This document shows positions 1 through 8,762 of a DNA stretch of 64,000 nt, in pieces. The stretch is from Endobugula sp965225895 (GTDB lineage Bacteria > Pseudomonadota > Gammaproteobacteria > Pseudomonadales > Cellvibrionaceae): contig CBDDBR010000011.1 of assembly GCA_965225895.1 (NCBI GenBank), forward strand, positions 558,001 to 622,000, given 5' to 3'. How positions within the stretch are numbered: position 1 is the stretch's first letter; each line of letters begins with the position of its first letter. The position numbers and the translations under genes are program-made. Below the pieces are notes generated by a model. That model ran no database searches. It was given only the letters and a program-made list of their open reading frames with translations, and had not been told where the DNA came from.

Positions 1-848
1 ACTTTTGGGGGTGTGGTTTTCATTTTGGTGTATAAGGCATATACGCTAAATTGTTCAGAGGTGTAAACATGGTTAAGGGCGTCTATCTGTTGGTTGAGTA
101 GCCATTTTCTGGCTACAAAATGTGGCATTTGTGCTAGGCCAGCACCGTCGGCACATAGCTCGGCGAGTGCTTCGCCATCATCAATAATGCACAGACTATC
201 GGTATAGTGTTCGGTAATTTGCCCATCGTTATTAATAATAACGGGCATGATTTTTCCTGTTTGTTTAAAGCGAAAATTAATCCACGGGTGGTGCAAAATA
301 TCATTAGGCAATTGAATGTGTTGATTCGTTGGGAAATAATTTTTGGGTGTGCAAATTAAAAAGTCCAGCGGGCTTAATTTTCTAGCGATTAAACGGTTGT
401 CGGCAATGGCGCCCGAGCGAAACGTAATATCAATGCCTTTTTCAATAATGTCTACATAGGCATCATCATAGGTGATGTCTATTGCGATATTAGGGTGAGC
501 TTTACAAAAAGGGGCTATGAGTGGGCGAATATATAAGCGCCCATAAGAGATGGGTACGTTGATTTTTAAGGTGCCAGAAATTTCTGTTGATTCATTGCGA
601 AGTTCGGACTCGTTGTGGTCAAGCTCGTTTAATAGCTTTTTAACGGTGGTGAGATACTGTTGACCCGCAGGGGTTAGTTTAAGTGCGCGAGTTGTGCGCG
701 TAAACAGCTGAATACCTAGCTCATCTTCTAGTCGGGCAATGGCTTTACTGATGGTTGAAGGGGAGGTGCCGAGTGTTTTAGCGGCATCAATAAACGACCC
801 TTTGTGACTCACCGTAACAAAAAATTGTAATGCTCTAAATTTATCCAT
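1..848 (-). CDS. LysR-family transcriptional regulator (3' end outside window)
   Basis: Reading from an ATG at 848 toward the left edge gives 282 residues without a stop, so only the last part of a roughly 300-residue protein is missing. Residues 1-60 form the LysR winged helix-turn-helix (MDKFRALQFFVTVSHKGSF, then a TSPSTISKAIARLEDELG recognition segment). Residues from about 90 look like the periplasmic-binding-protein-like effector domain (SGTLKINVPISYG, then DITFRSGAIADNRLIARKL). It is a DNA-binding regulator that probably responds to a small molecule. It is divergent from the exported DJ-1/PfpI gene starting at 1006, and the shared intergenic region has AT-rich dyads, so that gene is the likely target. 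The effector is not predictable. Confidence 0.9.
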   Translation of the reverse strand, partial: MDKFRALQFFVTVSHKGSFIDAAKTLGTSPSTISKAIARLEDELGIQLFTRTTRALKLTPAGQQYLTTVKKLLNELDHNESELRNESTEISGTLKINVPISYGRLYIRPLIAPFCKAHPNIAIDITYDDAYVDIIEKGIDITFRSGAIADNRLIARKLSPLDFLICTPKNYFPTNQHIQLPNDILHHPWINFRFKQTGKIMPVIINNDGQITEHYTDSLCIIDDGEALAELCADGAGLAQMPHFVARKWLLNQQIDALNHVYTSEQFSVYALYTKMKTTPPK

Positions 849-896
849 GTACCTTTCTCTTAAACCTTCCTTTCAAGTGATAAGTCGCTATATTAG

Positions 897-935
897 TGAA
901 TATTATTCATTTCTAAAAGTATTTTAATGATATTT
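897..935. promoter_or_regulatory. AT-rich dyads between divergent lysR and DJ-1 genes
   Basis: TGAATATTATTCA at 897-909 is a perfect 13-bp inverted repeat, and AATGATATTTATTCATT at about 926-942 is a second, imperfect one. The first has the T-N11-A form of LysR operators. The placement between the divergent pair fits LysR autoregulation and target control. Function is inferred from layout only. Confidence 0.4.
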
Positions 936-1005
936 ATTCATTAAATGGAATCCATATAATGGCGTTGTTCTTTATGACTTTCAACATTTGAGGAGATATC
1001 GTGGT

Positions 1006-1668
1006 ATGACGTCGTTTAAGTTATGGGTGGCTTTTATTTTTGTTTTTATGGCGAGTAGTGTTTATGCCGAGAGTAAAAAGGTGGGTGTAGTGGTATTTGA
1101 TGGAGTATTAACTTCTGATGTGACTGCGCCATTAGAGGTGTTTGGTGTAGCGAGTAAGCTATCGTGGTTTAGTGATTATGAGGTGATAACTATTGGGGTG
1201 AATTCAACACAGCAGATAACAACAGAAGAGGGGTTAACGATTGGGGTAGATACATGGATAGGGGATGCGCCTAAGCTTGATGTGTTGTTGCTTCCATCCA
1301 GTTATAACATGAACCCGTTATTAAAAAATAACGCGCTTATTCAATTTATTCAATCTCATGCAAAACAGGTGGATTGGTTAGCAAGTAATTGTTCAGGGTC
1401 TTTCTTGCTGGGTGAAGCGGGGGTGCTTGATGGAAAAAAAGCAACCACATGGGCAGGCGGCGAGTCTGATTTACAGCAAGCATATTCGGCGATTGATGTG
1501 CAGTTTGATACCAATGTGGTGGTAGATGGTAATGTGATTACATCAAATGGCAGTGTTGTTAGTTATCAAGCAGCGCTCACATTATTAAAAATGATGACGA
1601 GTGAGCGTAAAGCCAATGAGGTGGCCGAAGCCATACAGTATGCCCGTTTTTCTAACCAGCCGTATTAG
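1006..1668 (+). CDS. Exported DJ-1/PfpI family protein
   Basis: A 220-residue protein of the DJ-1/PfpI (class I glutamine amidotransferase-like) fold. The start at 1006 is preferred over an upstream TTG because AGGAG at 991-995 is correctly spaced and the protein then begins with a clean signal peptide (hydrophobic core, SSVYA cleavage site). The nucleophile-elbow cysteine lies in ASNCSGSFLLGEAGVLDGKK, followed by ATTWAGG, as in the amidotransferase-like half of GlxA-type regulators. No DNA-binding domain is attached, so this is a periplasmic stand-alone version. It is divergent from a LysR gene that may control it. Substrate and reaction are unknown; isonitrile hydratase or glyoxalase-like activity is possible but not shown. 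Confidence 0.8.
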   Translation: MTSFKLWVAFIFVFMASSVYAESKKVGVVVFDGVLTSDVTAPLEVFGVASKLSWFSDYEVITIGVNSTQQITTEEGLTIGVDTWIGDAPKLDVLLLPSSYNMNPLLKNNALIQFIQSHAKQVDWLASNCSGSFLLGEAGVLDGKKATTWAGGESDLQQAYSAIDVQFDTNVVVDGNVITSNGSVVSYQAALTLLKMMTSERKANEVAEAIQYARFSNQPY

Positions 1669-1695
1669 CTTGTTTGTATGATTTTATGCATCGCC

Positions 1696-1735
1696 CCCAC
1701 GCCGTTAAAAATACTTTAACGGCGTGGGAATAAAT
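1696..1735 (+). terminator. Strong hairpin after the DJ-1 gene
   Basis: A perfect 14-bp stem (CCCACGCCGTTAAA at 1696-1709 with its complement at 1715-1728, loop AATAC) begins 28 bases after the stop codon. The downstream tract is AT-rich but not a clean T run, so termination is likely though not classical. Confidence 0.6.
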
Positions 1736-1775
1736 TTATATTCTTAATTTTTTGTACGTATTTAATAGGTGTTTT

Positions 1776-2174
1776 ATGAAGTCTATTTTGTTATTAGTCA
1801 CTTTGGTTGTTGCCGCTATTGTGAGCGACCACGTACTTGCCAATGATGCAAAAGTGACGCCGCTGATGCTTACATCACTGATGGATTTGCCAAGTAAAGA
1901 AGTGCAAATGCTGACGGTAGAATATCCCCCAAGAGGAGAAACGGTAGCTCATCGCCATGATGCGCATATTTTTGTATATGTATTAGAAGGCTCAGTCATT
2001 ATGCAGGTGAAAGGGCGTGCTCCTGTCACATTAGTGGCGGGTGATGTATTTTATGAAGCGCCTGATGATATTCATGTGTTATCAAAAAATGCGAGTGATA
2101 GTGAGCGTGCTAAGTTTCTTGTTGTATCGTTTAAAGATAAAGCGGTGCCGCTGTTGTTACCTGTTGAGCCATAA
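1776..2174 (+). CDS. Exported small cupin-domain protein
   Basis: A 132-residue single-domain cupin. The start at 1776 gives MKSILLLVTLVVAA and a signal peptide ending near HVLA; an upstream TTG would only add residues before it. Cupin motif 1 is visible as AHRHDAHIFVYVLEGSVIMQ (two or three metal-binding histidines and a glutamate), and motif 2 as AGDVFYEAPDDIHV with its histidine. It is therefore probably a periplasmic metal-binding beta-barrel. The gene at 2880-3314 encodes a close paralogue on the opposite strand. Substrate and enzymatic activity are unknown. Confidence 0.8.
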   Translation: MKSILLLVTLVVAAIVSDHVLANDAKVTPLMLTSLMDLPSKEVQMLTVEYPPRGETVAHRHDAHIFVYVLEGSVIMQVKGRAPVTLVAGDVFYEAPDDIHVLSKNASDSERAKFLVVSFKDKAVPLLLPVEP

Positions 2175-2186
2175 TAATGAAAATAA

Positions 2187-2208
2187 ACGGGCAGGGGTGC
2201 CCGTTTTA
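2187..2208 (+). terminator. Intrinsic terminator after the first cupin gene
   Basis: ACGGGCA (2187-2193), loop GGGG, TGCCCGT (2198-2204), extended by A/T pairs and followed by TTTT. It lies 13 bases after the cupin stop. Confidence 0.75.
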
Positions 2209-2254
2209 TAAATGGTAAAGTTAGTTTGTGTGTGTATTGTTTTTATAATAATGG

Positions 2255-2590
2255 CTATTTTGTATCATCATTTTTTGGGGTGATCAGTTCTTTAATATCA
2301 TTTGTTGTGAGTGACACGTTATAGCTTGCGGTGGTTTTTAGGATGTCTTTATTGAGTTTTTCAAGCATTGGACGTAGCTCATTGTTAACTTTATCTGCAT
2401 GGCCTTTCCATTTTTCTTGTTTACGCTTTTGAGATTCAATGATTGTTTCATGGTGATCTATTTTGTCTTTAACAATCGATACCATGTGTACCAAGGTTGA
2501 TATTTTGCCATTTCTTATAATTTCTTCACGCTGTAATTTAAGTTGCCAAGCAGCAATTAATAACGCAACGGCGCCAACTAATACTTCCAT
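2255..2590 (-). CDS. Small membrane-anchored coiled-coil protein, unknown
   Basis: A 111-residue protein I do not recognise. Residues 1-16 (MEVLVGAVALLIAAWQ) form one membrane-spanning or signal-anchor helix. The remainder is highly charged and helical (KLQREEIIRNGKIS, then ESQKRKQEKWKGHADKVNNE), suggesting a cytoplasmic coiled coil. AGAGGAAAATATATG supplies a good ribosome site. It sits between two paralogous cupin genes with about 290 bases of gene-free DNA upstream (2591-2879), where I see no further feature. Shape resembles small scaffold or stress-tolerance membrane proteins, but no family can be named. Confidence 0.55.
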   Translation of the reverse strand: MEVLVGAVALLIAAWQLKLQREEIIRNGKISTLVHMVSIVKDKIDHHETIIESQKRKQEKWKGHADKVNNELRPMLEKLNKDILKTTASYNVSLTTNDIKELITPKNDDTK

Positions 2591-2879
2591 ATATTTTCCT
2601 CTTAAATAGATGAGTTTACGGGTGTGTTTATTTGTGAGTACATTCGTATGAATGCTAAATGATTATTGCGTTAATTTTTATATGCCTCAAGCAATAAAAT
2701 CGTAAATGAAATATCGCGCGCCATTATTTGATTGCTGAGATAATTTTTTGGTAGTGCGCACTCGTATTTAAGGATGTTGTGCGCTTATCGGTGCAGTAAG
2801 ATGATGTGCCTTTTGTAAGATGTTTTTTGACAAAAACGATAGAAAATCGGTGATAGCGAGGGTGCACTAGATTAGTACA

Positions 2880-3314
2880 TTATTCTTTGCTTAAAGGGAG
2901 TAACGCAGGTGCCCCTTTATTTTTAATAGATACAACAATAAATTTGGCAGTTTCGCTGTTGCTAGCATTTTTAGAGGTTACGTGAATATCATTGGGCGCC
3001 TCATAAAATACATCGCCTGCCGCTAACGTGACAGGGGCATTGCCTTTTACTTGCATTATCACAGCACCTTCTAATACATACACAAATATATGGGCATCGT
3101 GACGATGCGCTGCTGTTTCTCCGCCTGGGGGATATTCTACGGTTAGCATGAGTGCTTCTTTGTTGGGTGAATCACTGAGTGCTTTGAGCATTAAGGGGGT
3201 GACTTTTGCCTCGCTTTTAGTGTTTTCAGTAGTGTGAGCCATTGTATGGTGGTTGATAAAAAAAATGACGATAATTTGTAAGAGAAATAATATGGGCTTC
3301 ATGGTGTTTTCCAT
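2880..3314 (-). CDS. Exported small cupin-domain protein (paralogue)
   Basis: A 144-residue cupin nearly the same as the product of 1776-2174: both contain KVTPLML, MLTVEYPP, HRHDAHIFVYVLEG and AGDVFYEAP. Signal peptide MKPILFLLQIIVIFFINHHTMA; the internal ATG at 3302 may be the true start because GGAA lies about 9 bases before it. All cupin metal ligands (HRHDAH, and the histidine of NDIHV) are kept. It is the last gene of a three-gene set with the AraC regulator (21-base gap) and the AhpD-like gene, suggesting a shared response. The substrate is unknown. Confidence 0.8.
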   Translation of the reverse strand: MENTMKPILFLLQIIVIFFINHHTMAHTTENTKSEAKVTPLMLKALSDSPNKEALMLTVEYPPGGETAAHRHDAHIFVYVLEGAVIMQVKGNAPVTLAAGDVFYEAPNDIHVTSKNASNSETAKFIVVSIKNKGAPALLPLSKE

Positions 3315-3335
3315 TTTGTGATAAATATTTTGCGC

Positions 3336-4139
3336 TTATAAATGCCGCATTTTTAGCTGACGAATACGTTTAGGGGTGGTGTCTGTAAATGCTCGGCATT
3401 CTCGCGTCATATGTGCTTGATCACTAAATTTAAAGTGCGCTGCAATATCGGCTAAATCTGTGTAGGGGTTTTCGCGTAAGCATTGAATGGCATGGTGAAT
3501 GCGTATAACACGCTGAAAATGTTTGGGTGTCATGTCTAACCATGTGTGAAATAAACGCTCAATATGGCGTTGGCTAACATCGCTTATCTCGGCTAAATGA
3601 TCTATTTTTTCAAAACATGCGATAGCAGAAAACGCTTTTTCTATTGGGGTAGGAATAACGTGTACACAATCTATAAGCGTTTCGGCCCAGTGTAAAATAA
3701 TGTTTGTATAGTGTTGTATATTCCGTTGCTGCATCAACGTATGAAACGTGGTGTGTAATTGCCACGATTTAAGATCATTGGGATGTATATTCGTAGGTTC
3801 TTTATAGTGCTTTCCAAACACACCGTATGCCATGGCAGGGTGAAAACGTATGCCAGCTAATAATGTGTTGGGTGGCATGTTAATCACACTGGCTTTTTTA
3901 CTAACAGGAAGAGCGATAATACCTTGCGAGAACGGTTGCTCATCAATAGATATAGTGTTTCTTAGGTTAAAAATTAGTCCGCTTGCCGCATCGGGGTATA
4001 AAGGTTTTATTATGGGGGCTTGCTCGTGCTGAGAGACCGACGCAACCCAAATATCCTTTACAAAGGTAGAGAGTTTTCCCGATGGTTTCACTAATTGAAA
4101 ATGAAACGCTTGCGATTGTTTTTGATCGTTATACTTCAA
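3336..4139 (-). CDS. AraC-family transcriptional regulator
   Basis: 267 residues. The N-terminal two thirds (FHFQLVKPSGKLSTFVKDIW, LYPDAASGLIFNL, AGIRFHPAMAYGVFG) match the beta-rich sensor domain common in AraC relatives annotated DUF6597. The C-terminus holds the double helix-turn-helix (VSQRHIERLFHTWLDMTPKHFQRVIRIHHA, split here as SQRHIERLF and TPKHFQRVIR; then DLADIAAHFKFSDQAHMTRE and TPKRIRQLK). Its start overlaps the end of the AhpD-like gene by 11 bases, so the two are translationally coupled, and the cupin gene follows 21 bases later. It probably regulates its own operon in response to an unknown ligand. Confidence 0.87.
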   Translation of the reverse strand: MKYNDQKQSQAFHFQLVKPSGKLSTFVKDIWVASVSQHEQAPIIKPLYPDAASGLIFNLRNTISIDEQPFSQGIIALPVSKKASVINMPPNTLLAGIRFHPAMAYGVFGKHYKEPTNIHPNDLKSWQLHTTFHTLMQQRNIQHYTNIILHWAETLIDCVHVIPTPIEKAFSAIACFEKIDHLAEISDVSQRHIERLFHTWLDMTPKHFQRVIRIHHAIQCLRENPYTDLADIAAHFKFSDQAHMTRECRAFTDTTPKRIRQLKMRHL

Positions 4140-4587
4140 AACTACCTACCAAGGGTTTAAATGTTTTTGCCATGCGATTCCAGCTATTAATGGCATTAAC
4201 CGCTATGGTTAAATCAACTAATGCTTGTTCGCCCAGTATTGCTACCTTGTGTTGGTAAGTTGCGTCATTGATTGCGTTACCTTGGGTTAATAACTCTGCC
4301 CATTCGAGTGCTGCGCGTTCAATATCAGAATACATGGGCATATCGCGCCATGCAGAAAGCCCTAATAAACGTTCTGCTGATTCGCCATGCTTTTGTGCGC
4401 TACGGCTATGCAGGTCAATACAAAAAGCACATTGGTTGATTTGAGATATTCGTAACTTAACCATCTCCCATAATGTAACAGTGATAACCTCAGAGTGGGT
4501 AAACTGTTGTTGCAGATAGGATTCTTGCTTCATTAAAATGTTGATTCCGTCAGCCGCCAAATCAAAATAGTTTGCACGCATGGCCAT
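4129..4587 (-). CDS. Carboxymuconolactone decarboxylase / AhpD-like protein
   Basis: 152 residues. The CMD/AhpD signature is clear: an all-helical protein with the redox CxxC in INQCAFCIDLHSRSAQKHGE, where the downstream histidine completes the peroxidase-type proton relay. Members are alkylhydroperoxidase-like peroxidase or reductase partners. It opens an operon AhpD-like, AraC regulator (11-base overlap), exported cupin. A second possible start (ATG at 4581) would remove two residues. The physiological peroxide and reducing partner are not evident. Confidence 0.87.
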   Translation of the reverse strand: MAMRANYFDLAADGINILMKQESYLQQQFTHSEVITVTLWEMVKLRISQINQCAFCIDLHSRSAQKHGESAERLLGLSAWRDMPMYSDIERAALEWAELLTQGNAINDATYQHKVAILGEQALVDLTIAVNAINSWNRMAKTFKPLVGSFEV

Positions 4588-4817
4588 TTTATTTCTCCGT
4601 CACTCAATAATAATGGCTACTATAGCCATTCAGTAGAGCGGAGTATTGAATATAATCGACATAGTCAGCACCTGACAAATAGTTATTGTCTTAATGAGGT
4701 AAGGGTTTTTCATGTTACTTGTATTATGATTGTTATATGCCTTTAATTTCTCTCACAATCTTTCGCCTTTTAGTGGCAAAATAGCCCCCGTTATTCCCTT
4801 TATCTTTGGATATTCTA

Positions 4818-7478
4818 GTGTCAGTTGTTCCCGTACATGCCTTACCTATACACGCGTTTTTAGAAACGATTGAGCAGTCTTTTTGTGAGCAGCAAAATGT
4901 GGTGTTGCAGGCGGAGCCGGGGGCGGGTAAGTCTACGGCGGTGCCTTTGCATTTGTTGAATGCGCCTTGGCTGGTGGGTGAGGGTGGTGATGCCCAAAAA
5001 ATTATTATGCTAGAACCACGGCGTGTGGCGGCTAAGTCGATAGCGCATTTTTTGGCGCAGCAGTTAGGCGAAAAGGTGGGCGAGCGCATTGGCTATCATG
5101 TAAAAAATGATCGTAAAGTCAGTGCGCATACTCAGCTAGAGATTGTGACCGAAGGCATATTAACCCGCCGCTTACAGTCTGACCCTGAATTAAGTGATGT
5201 GGGTTTGATAATTTTTGATGAGTTTCACGAGCGATCATTACAGGCCGATGTGGCGTTATTATTGGCAACAGAGGTACAGCAAACCCTGCGGGATGATTTA
5301 CGATTATTGGTGATGTCGGCAACGATTGATACCCAAAGTATTGCGGAGTACCTAGGTGGGGCGGCCATTATTCAGTGCCCTGGGCGAGCGTTTCCTGTAT
5401 CAGTGGCGTATCAAGAGAGCCGTTCTTCGGCACTGCCTGTACGCTTAGAAGAGCAAGTCATCAGTGCATTGCAAACGCCGTTGGAGAACAGACCGCAGGA
5501 TACCGTGCAAGGGGATGTATTAGTTTTTTTACCCGGCCAAGGCGATATTATGCGTTGTATGAATGCCGCCGAAAAACGCTGGGGTGGTAACGATGTATCA
5601 TCACCCTTGTTTTTGCCCTTGTTTGGTGGGTTGACCTTGGCGCAGCAAGAACAGGCCATACAGCCTGACCCACAGGGGCGTCAGCGGGTTATTTTTACCA
5701 CCAATATTGCCGAAACCAGTTTAACGATTAATGGCGTGGTGTGGGTGATTGATAGTGGTTTAGAAAAACGCTTACAGTATGATCCTACCAGTGGTATGAG
5801 CCGCTTAACCACAGTGGCCATATCAAAGGCTTCTGCCGAGCAACGCAAAGGCCGTGCGGGGCGTGTACGCGAAGGGCATTGTATTCGCTTATGGGGTAAA
5901 GCCAAGCAAGCCACGTTAGTGGATTATCAACCCGAAGAGATTGTGAGTAGCGAGCTTGCCAGTACCGTACTCGAACTACATGCATGGGGGCAAACGGATT
6001 ACCACACCACGCCGTGGCTTACGCCACCGCCGTTAGGGCATTATCAAACGGCAGTCACATTGTTAAATGCATTGGGTTTAATAAATACTAATAATAAAGG
6101 CAATACGTTAACCCCAATGGGCAAACAGGCGGTGTGTTTAGGTGTGCATCCGCGTTTGGCGGCCATGCTATTACGCCGTGAAAGCCCCGCCGAAAAAAGT
6201 ATGGCGTGTGACCTTGCTGCCTTAATAAACGAACAAGATATATTAAGTCGCCAAGCCAATACAGGAAGTAATGTAGATATTACCCAGCGATTTATGGCAC
6301 TACAAGATTGTAAAGACGATAAAAAATCAGCGTTAAAGCGTTACGGTATTGCACGTTATGCGCTTGAGCAGGTGATAAATTTATCGCGTAGTTTATATGG
6401 CAGTGTGAATAAGCATGTGCAAAAAAAATCATCGGAGCATTCACAAAAAAATGCCGATAATAGTGTTCAAAACACCACCGCACAGTCGTATTCATTTAAT
6501 GATTGGCAAACCTTAGTGCCCGCTTTATTGTTGCGTGCTTACCCCGATAGACTCGCCAAGCAACGCCCCAATAGTCAGCGCTATATTATGGCTAATGGTA
6601 AGGGCGTTGTATTGGCTGAAGACGATGGCTTGTCGGGCAGTGAGTGGTTAATTGTGAGTGATTGCGATGGGCAAAAACGTGAAGGGCGCATTTATGCGGC
6701 CTGTGCTATTGCGCATTCGCAAGTGTTGGCATTGCTTGGTGATCAGTTTAGCGAAACCAATAGCTATCGCTTAGATGCAAAAAAACAAAAAATAGTGGGG
6801 CGTAAACGGGTGTGCTACAACGCAATTGTGGTATCAGAAAATGCCTTGTCGAATATTCCACAAACAGCTTTTTTAGAATGTTTGGCCGATTTATTAAAAA
6901 GCGAAGGTTTGGCTTTATTGCATTGGACACCGCGTTGCGAACAATGGGTAGAACGTGTGCAATGGTTGGCAGCTTACAATAGCGACTTTCCTAATCTGTC
7001 TCATCACTATTTACAAGAGACCGCGGCGGATTGGTTATTGCCGTATCTTTCTCATGTGACGAGTTTGGCCGCATTAAAAACAGTGAATATTTATGACTTA
7101 TTGATTGCGAATATATCGTGGGAGCAACAGCAAGCCTTAGATGTGGAGGCACCCATAAGCTACACCAGTCCAAGCGGAAAAACAGTAGATATTATTTACG
7201 ATAAAAACCAAGGGCCGACGGTATCTATCGTATTGCAAGAAATGTTTGGCCAGCTCACATCTCCCGTATTGGCTTATAATCAAGTGCCATTACGTTTTGA
7301 GCTATTGTCCCCCGCGCGTAGACCTATACAAACGACCAGTGATTTAGCCAATTTTTGGGTGTCATCGTATTTTGAAGTTGCCAAAGACATGCGTGCTAAA
7401 TACCCACGACACCGCTGGCCAGAAGAGCCGTTACTTGCCACACCTGGGCATTCACGCAAGCCGCGAGTAAAAAAGTAA
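4818..7478 (+). CDS. hrpB: ATP-dependent helicase HrpB
   Basis: A DEAH/RHA-type RNA helicase of the HrpB family, about 886 residues (E. coli HrpB about 810). Walker A is EPGAGKS (residues 33-39); motif II reads DEFH (134-137), characteristic of HrpB; SAT is at about 167; AETSLTINGV and QRKGRAGR are motifs V and VI. The HrpB C-terminal domain is present to the end (PRHRWPEEP). An extra lysine/serine-rich stretch near residue 530 accounts for some added length. No ATG begins the frame: GTG at 4818 or TTG at 4806 are the choices, and I take GTG because GGA lies 7 bases upstream. The gene is monocistronic. In other bacteria loss of hrpB is mild and its RNA targets are poorly defined. Confidence 0.93.
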   Translation: MSVVPVHALPIHAFLETIEQSFCEQQNVVLQAEPGAGKSTAVPLHLLNAPWLVGEGGDAQKIIMLEPRRVAAKSIAHFLAQQLGEKVGERIGYHVKNDRKVSAHTQLEIVTEGILTRRLQSDPELSDVGLIIFDEFHERSLQADVALLLATEVQQTLRDDLRLLVMSATIDTQSIAEYLGGAAIIQCPGRAFPVSVAYQESRSSALPVRLEEQVISALQTPLENRPQDTVQGDVLVFLPGQGDIMRCMNAAEKRWGGNDVSSPLFLPLFGGLTLAQQEQAIQPDPQGRQRVIFTTNIAETSLTINGVVWVIDSGLEKRLQYDPTSGMSRLTTVAISKASAEQRKGRAGRVREGHCIRLWGKAKQATLVDYQPEEIVSSELASTVLELHAWGQTDYHTTPWLTPPPLGHYQTAVTLLNALGLINTNNKGNTLTPMGKQAVCLGVHPRLAAMLLRRESPAEKSMACDLAALINEQDILSRQANTGSNVDITQRFMALQDCKDDKKSALKRYGIARYALEQVINLSRSLYGSVNKHVQKKSSEHSQKNADNSVQNTTAQSYSFNDWQTLVPALLLRAYPDRLAKQRPNSQRYIMANGKGVVLAEDDGLSGSEWLIVSDCDGQKREGRIYAACAIAHSQVLALLGDQFSETNSYRLDAKKQKIVGRKRVCYNAIVVSENALSNIPQTAFLECLADLLKSEGLALLHWTPRCEQWVERVQWLAAYNSDFPNLSHHYLQETAADWLLPYLSHVTSLAALKTVNIYDLLIANISWEQQQALDVEAPISYTSPSGKTVDIIYDKNQGPTVSIVLQEMFGQLTSPVLAYNQVPLRFELLSPARRPIQTTSDLANFWVSSYFEVAKDMRAKYPRHRWPEEPLLATPGHSRKPRVKK

Positions 7479-7578
7479 TTATTTACTAGGTAGATAAAAA
7501 TTGTATTTTTATTTTGCGTTGTGGTGTTCGTGATAAAAGTGAATTTTTTATAAGTATGGTATATGTTTGATTGCACTG

Positions 7579-8073
7579 TTACCCACTCAATATGAGTGGG
7601 TAACGGGTTAATTGGCCTTCTTTTTCAATGATAATTTTACGATGTGGAAAGGGTATTTCAATACCTTCTGCATCTAGTGCTTTTTTAATTTGTTCTGGCA
7701 CTGAGTAAAGTACATCAAAATACTGCTCGCCAGTACAAAAGGGGCGAACGAGAAAATCAACAGAGCTATCATTCAGTGTTTCTACTTCTACAAACGGTGC
7801 TAGGTCTTTAAGAATGTTTGGATGGCTTTCTAAAACGCCATTAATTACTTTACGTACGGCATCGGTATTTTCTTTATAAGTAACGCCAAAATGCATATCG
7901 ACACCACGAATGTTGTGGTGAGAATGATGAATAATTTGCGCACCCCATATTTGGCTGTTTGGAATAATAATTTTTGGGTTGTCAAAGGTTTGTAAAATAG
8001 TAGTGAATAAATCTATTTTTTGTACATTGCCAAAGTGATTGGCCGAATGAATAATGTTATTAGTAAGTAAAGC
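7579..8073 (-). pseudogene. Remnant of a small-conductance mechanosensitive channel (MscS)
   Basis: The frame from a stop at 8074-8076 to 7579 reads the cytoplasmic half of MscS: HFGNVQKIDLFTTILQTFDN, PKIIIPNSQIWGAQIIHHS, IRGVDMHFGVTYKENTDAV and a C-terminal GIEIPFPHRKI. The part before it (membrane helices TM1-TM3, including the pore helix) is missing, and none of the three frames of the 176 bases upstream to the next gene restores it. An internal ATG at 7896 would give a 105-residue peptide, but no channel can form from it. I therefore read this as a gene remnant truncated by deletion, though a short soluble product is conceivable. Confidence 0.8.
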
Positions 8074-8249
8074 TTAAATCATGGGGTGGCGGAAACTATC
8101 ACGCTGTATAAGTGAATCAGATAATACGTGATGAATATGCCGTAATCGTTAGTGGTAGAGAGTGTTAGGTTTGCATCATGCCTTTGTACTAAAAATGGCG
8201 GTGTTATTGTGTGTTACAGTCTATTTTTATAACGTAGTGTAGATAAAAC

Positions 8250-8648
8250 ATGAAAGAGTGTAACCAGTGCGGCAAGTGCTGTATTAAATACGGTGATGGT
8301 GGGCTTTATGCATCGCCTGAAGAGATCGATATGTGGGCGTTGTTTCAGCCGCATATTCATCGTTATGTGAAAGGGAGTGATATATGGTTTTGCCCCGATA
8401 CAGGCGTAAAACTAAGCCGCTGCCCTTTTCTTGAAGTGGCTGTGAACCAAGGGCGTGAGAAGTATAGTTGTTCAATTTATGACAGTAGGCCCGAGGATTG
8501 TAGGCATTACCCTAGCCACATTGCCGAGATGGTAAGGGATGAGTGTGAAATGATTGAGCTGAAGGATATAAAAGATATGAAGGATATTAAAAAAGCGCAG
8601 TCTGCCTTAGATGATCTCATGCAAGACAGTCGCCCACGCCATCAGTAA
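8250..8648 (+). CDS. YkgJ-family cysteine cluster protein
   Basis: 132 residues. The YkgJ/CxxCxxCC family signature opens the protein (CNQCGKCCIKYGDGG), and further cysteines follow (FCPD, SRCPFLE, YSCSIYDSRPEDCRHYP), together giving the cluster thought to bind Fe-S or zinc. The C-terminal end is charged and repetitive (KDIKDMKDIKK). A second, clearly different cysteine-cluster protein of the YcgN type is at 39335. Function in this family is not established. The gene stands alone. Confidence 0.8.
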   Translation: MKECNQCGKCCIKYGDGGLYASPEEIDMWALFQPHIHRYVKGSDIWFCPDTGVKLSRCPFLEVAVNQGREKYSCSIYDSRPEDCRHYPSHIAEMVRDECEMIELKDIKDMKDIKKAQSALDDLMQDSRPRHQ

Positions 8649-8762
8649 TTGATGCCTCAGAAGAGGGTTAGGGTAGTGAATGCCAGAGATAATCCCTTTC
8701 AATGAAGCCATAGCGTAGTATCATTGCTCCCCTTATATTTTACATTTTACTATTAGGTTCTT

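Noticed and set aside
4733..5089. Minus-strand ORF opposite the start of hrpB
   Set aside because: Shadow of the clear HrpB coding frame; no ribosome site and low-quality composition.
5375..5590. Second-frame plus-strand ORF within hrpB
   Set aside because: Internal to hrpB in another frame with no start signal.
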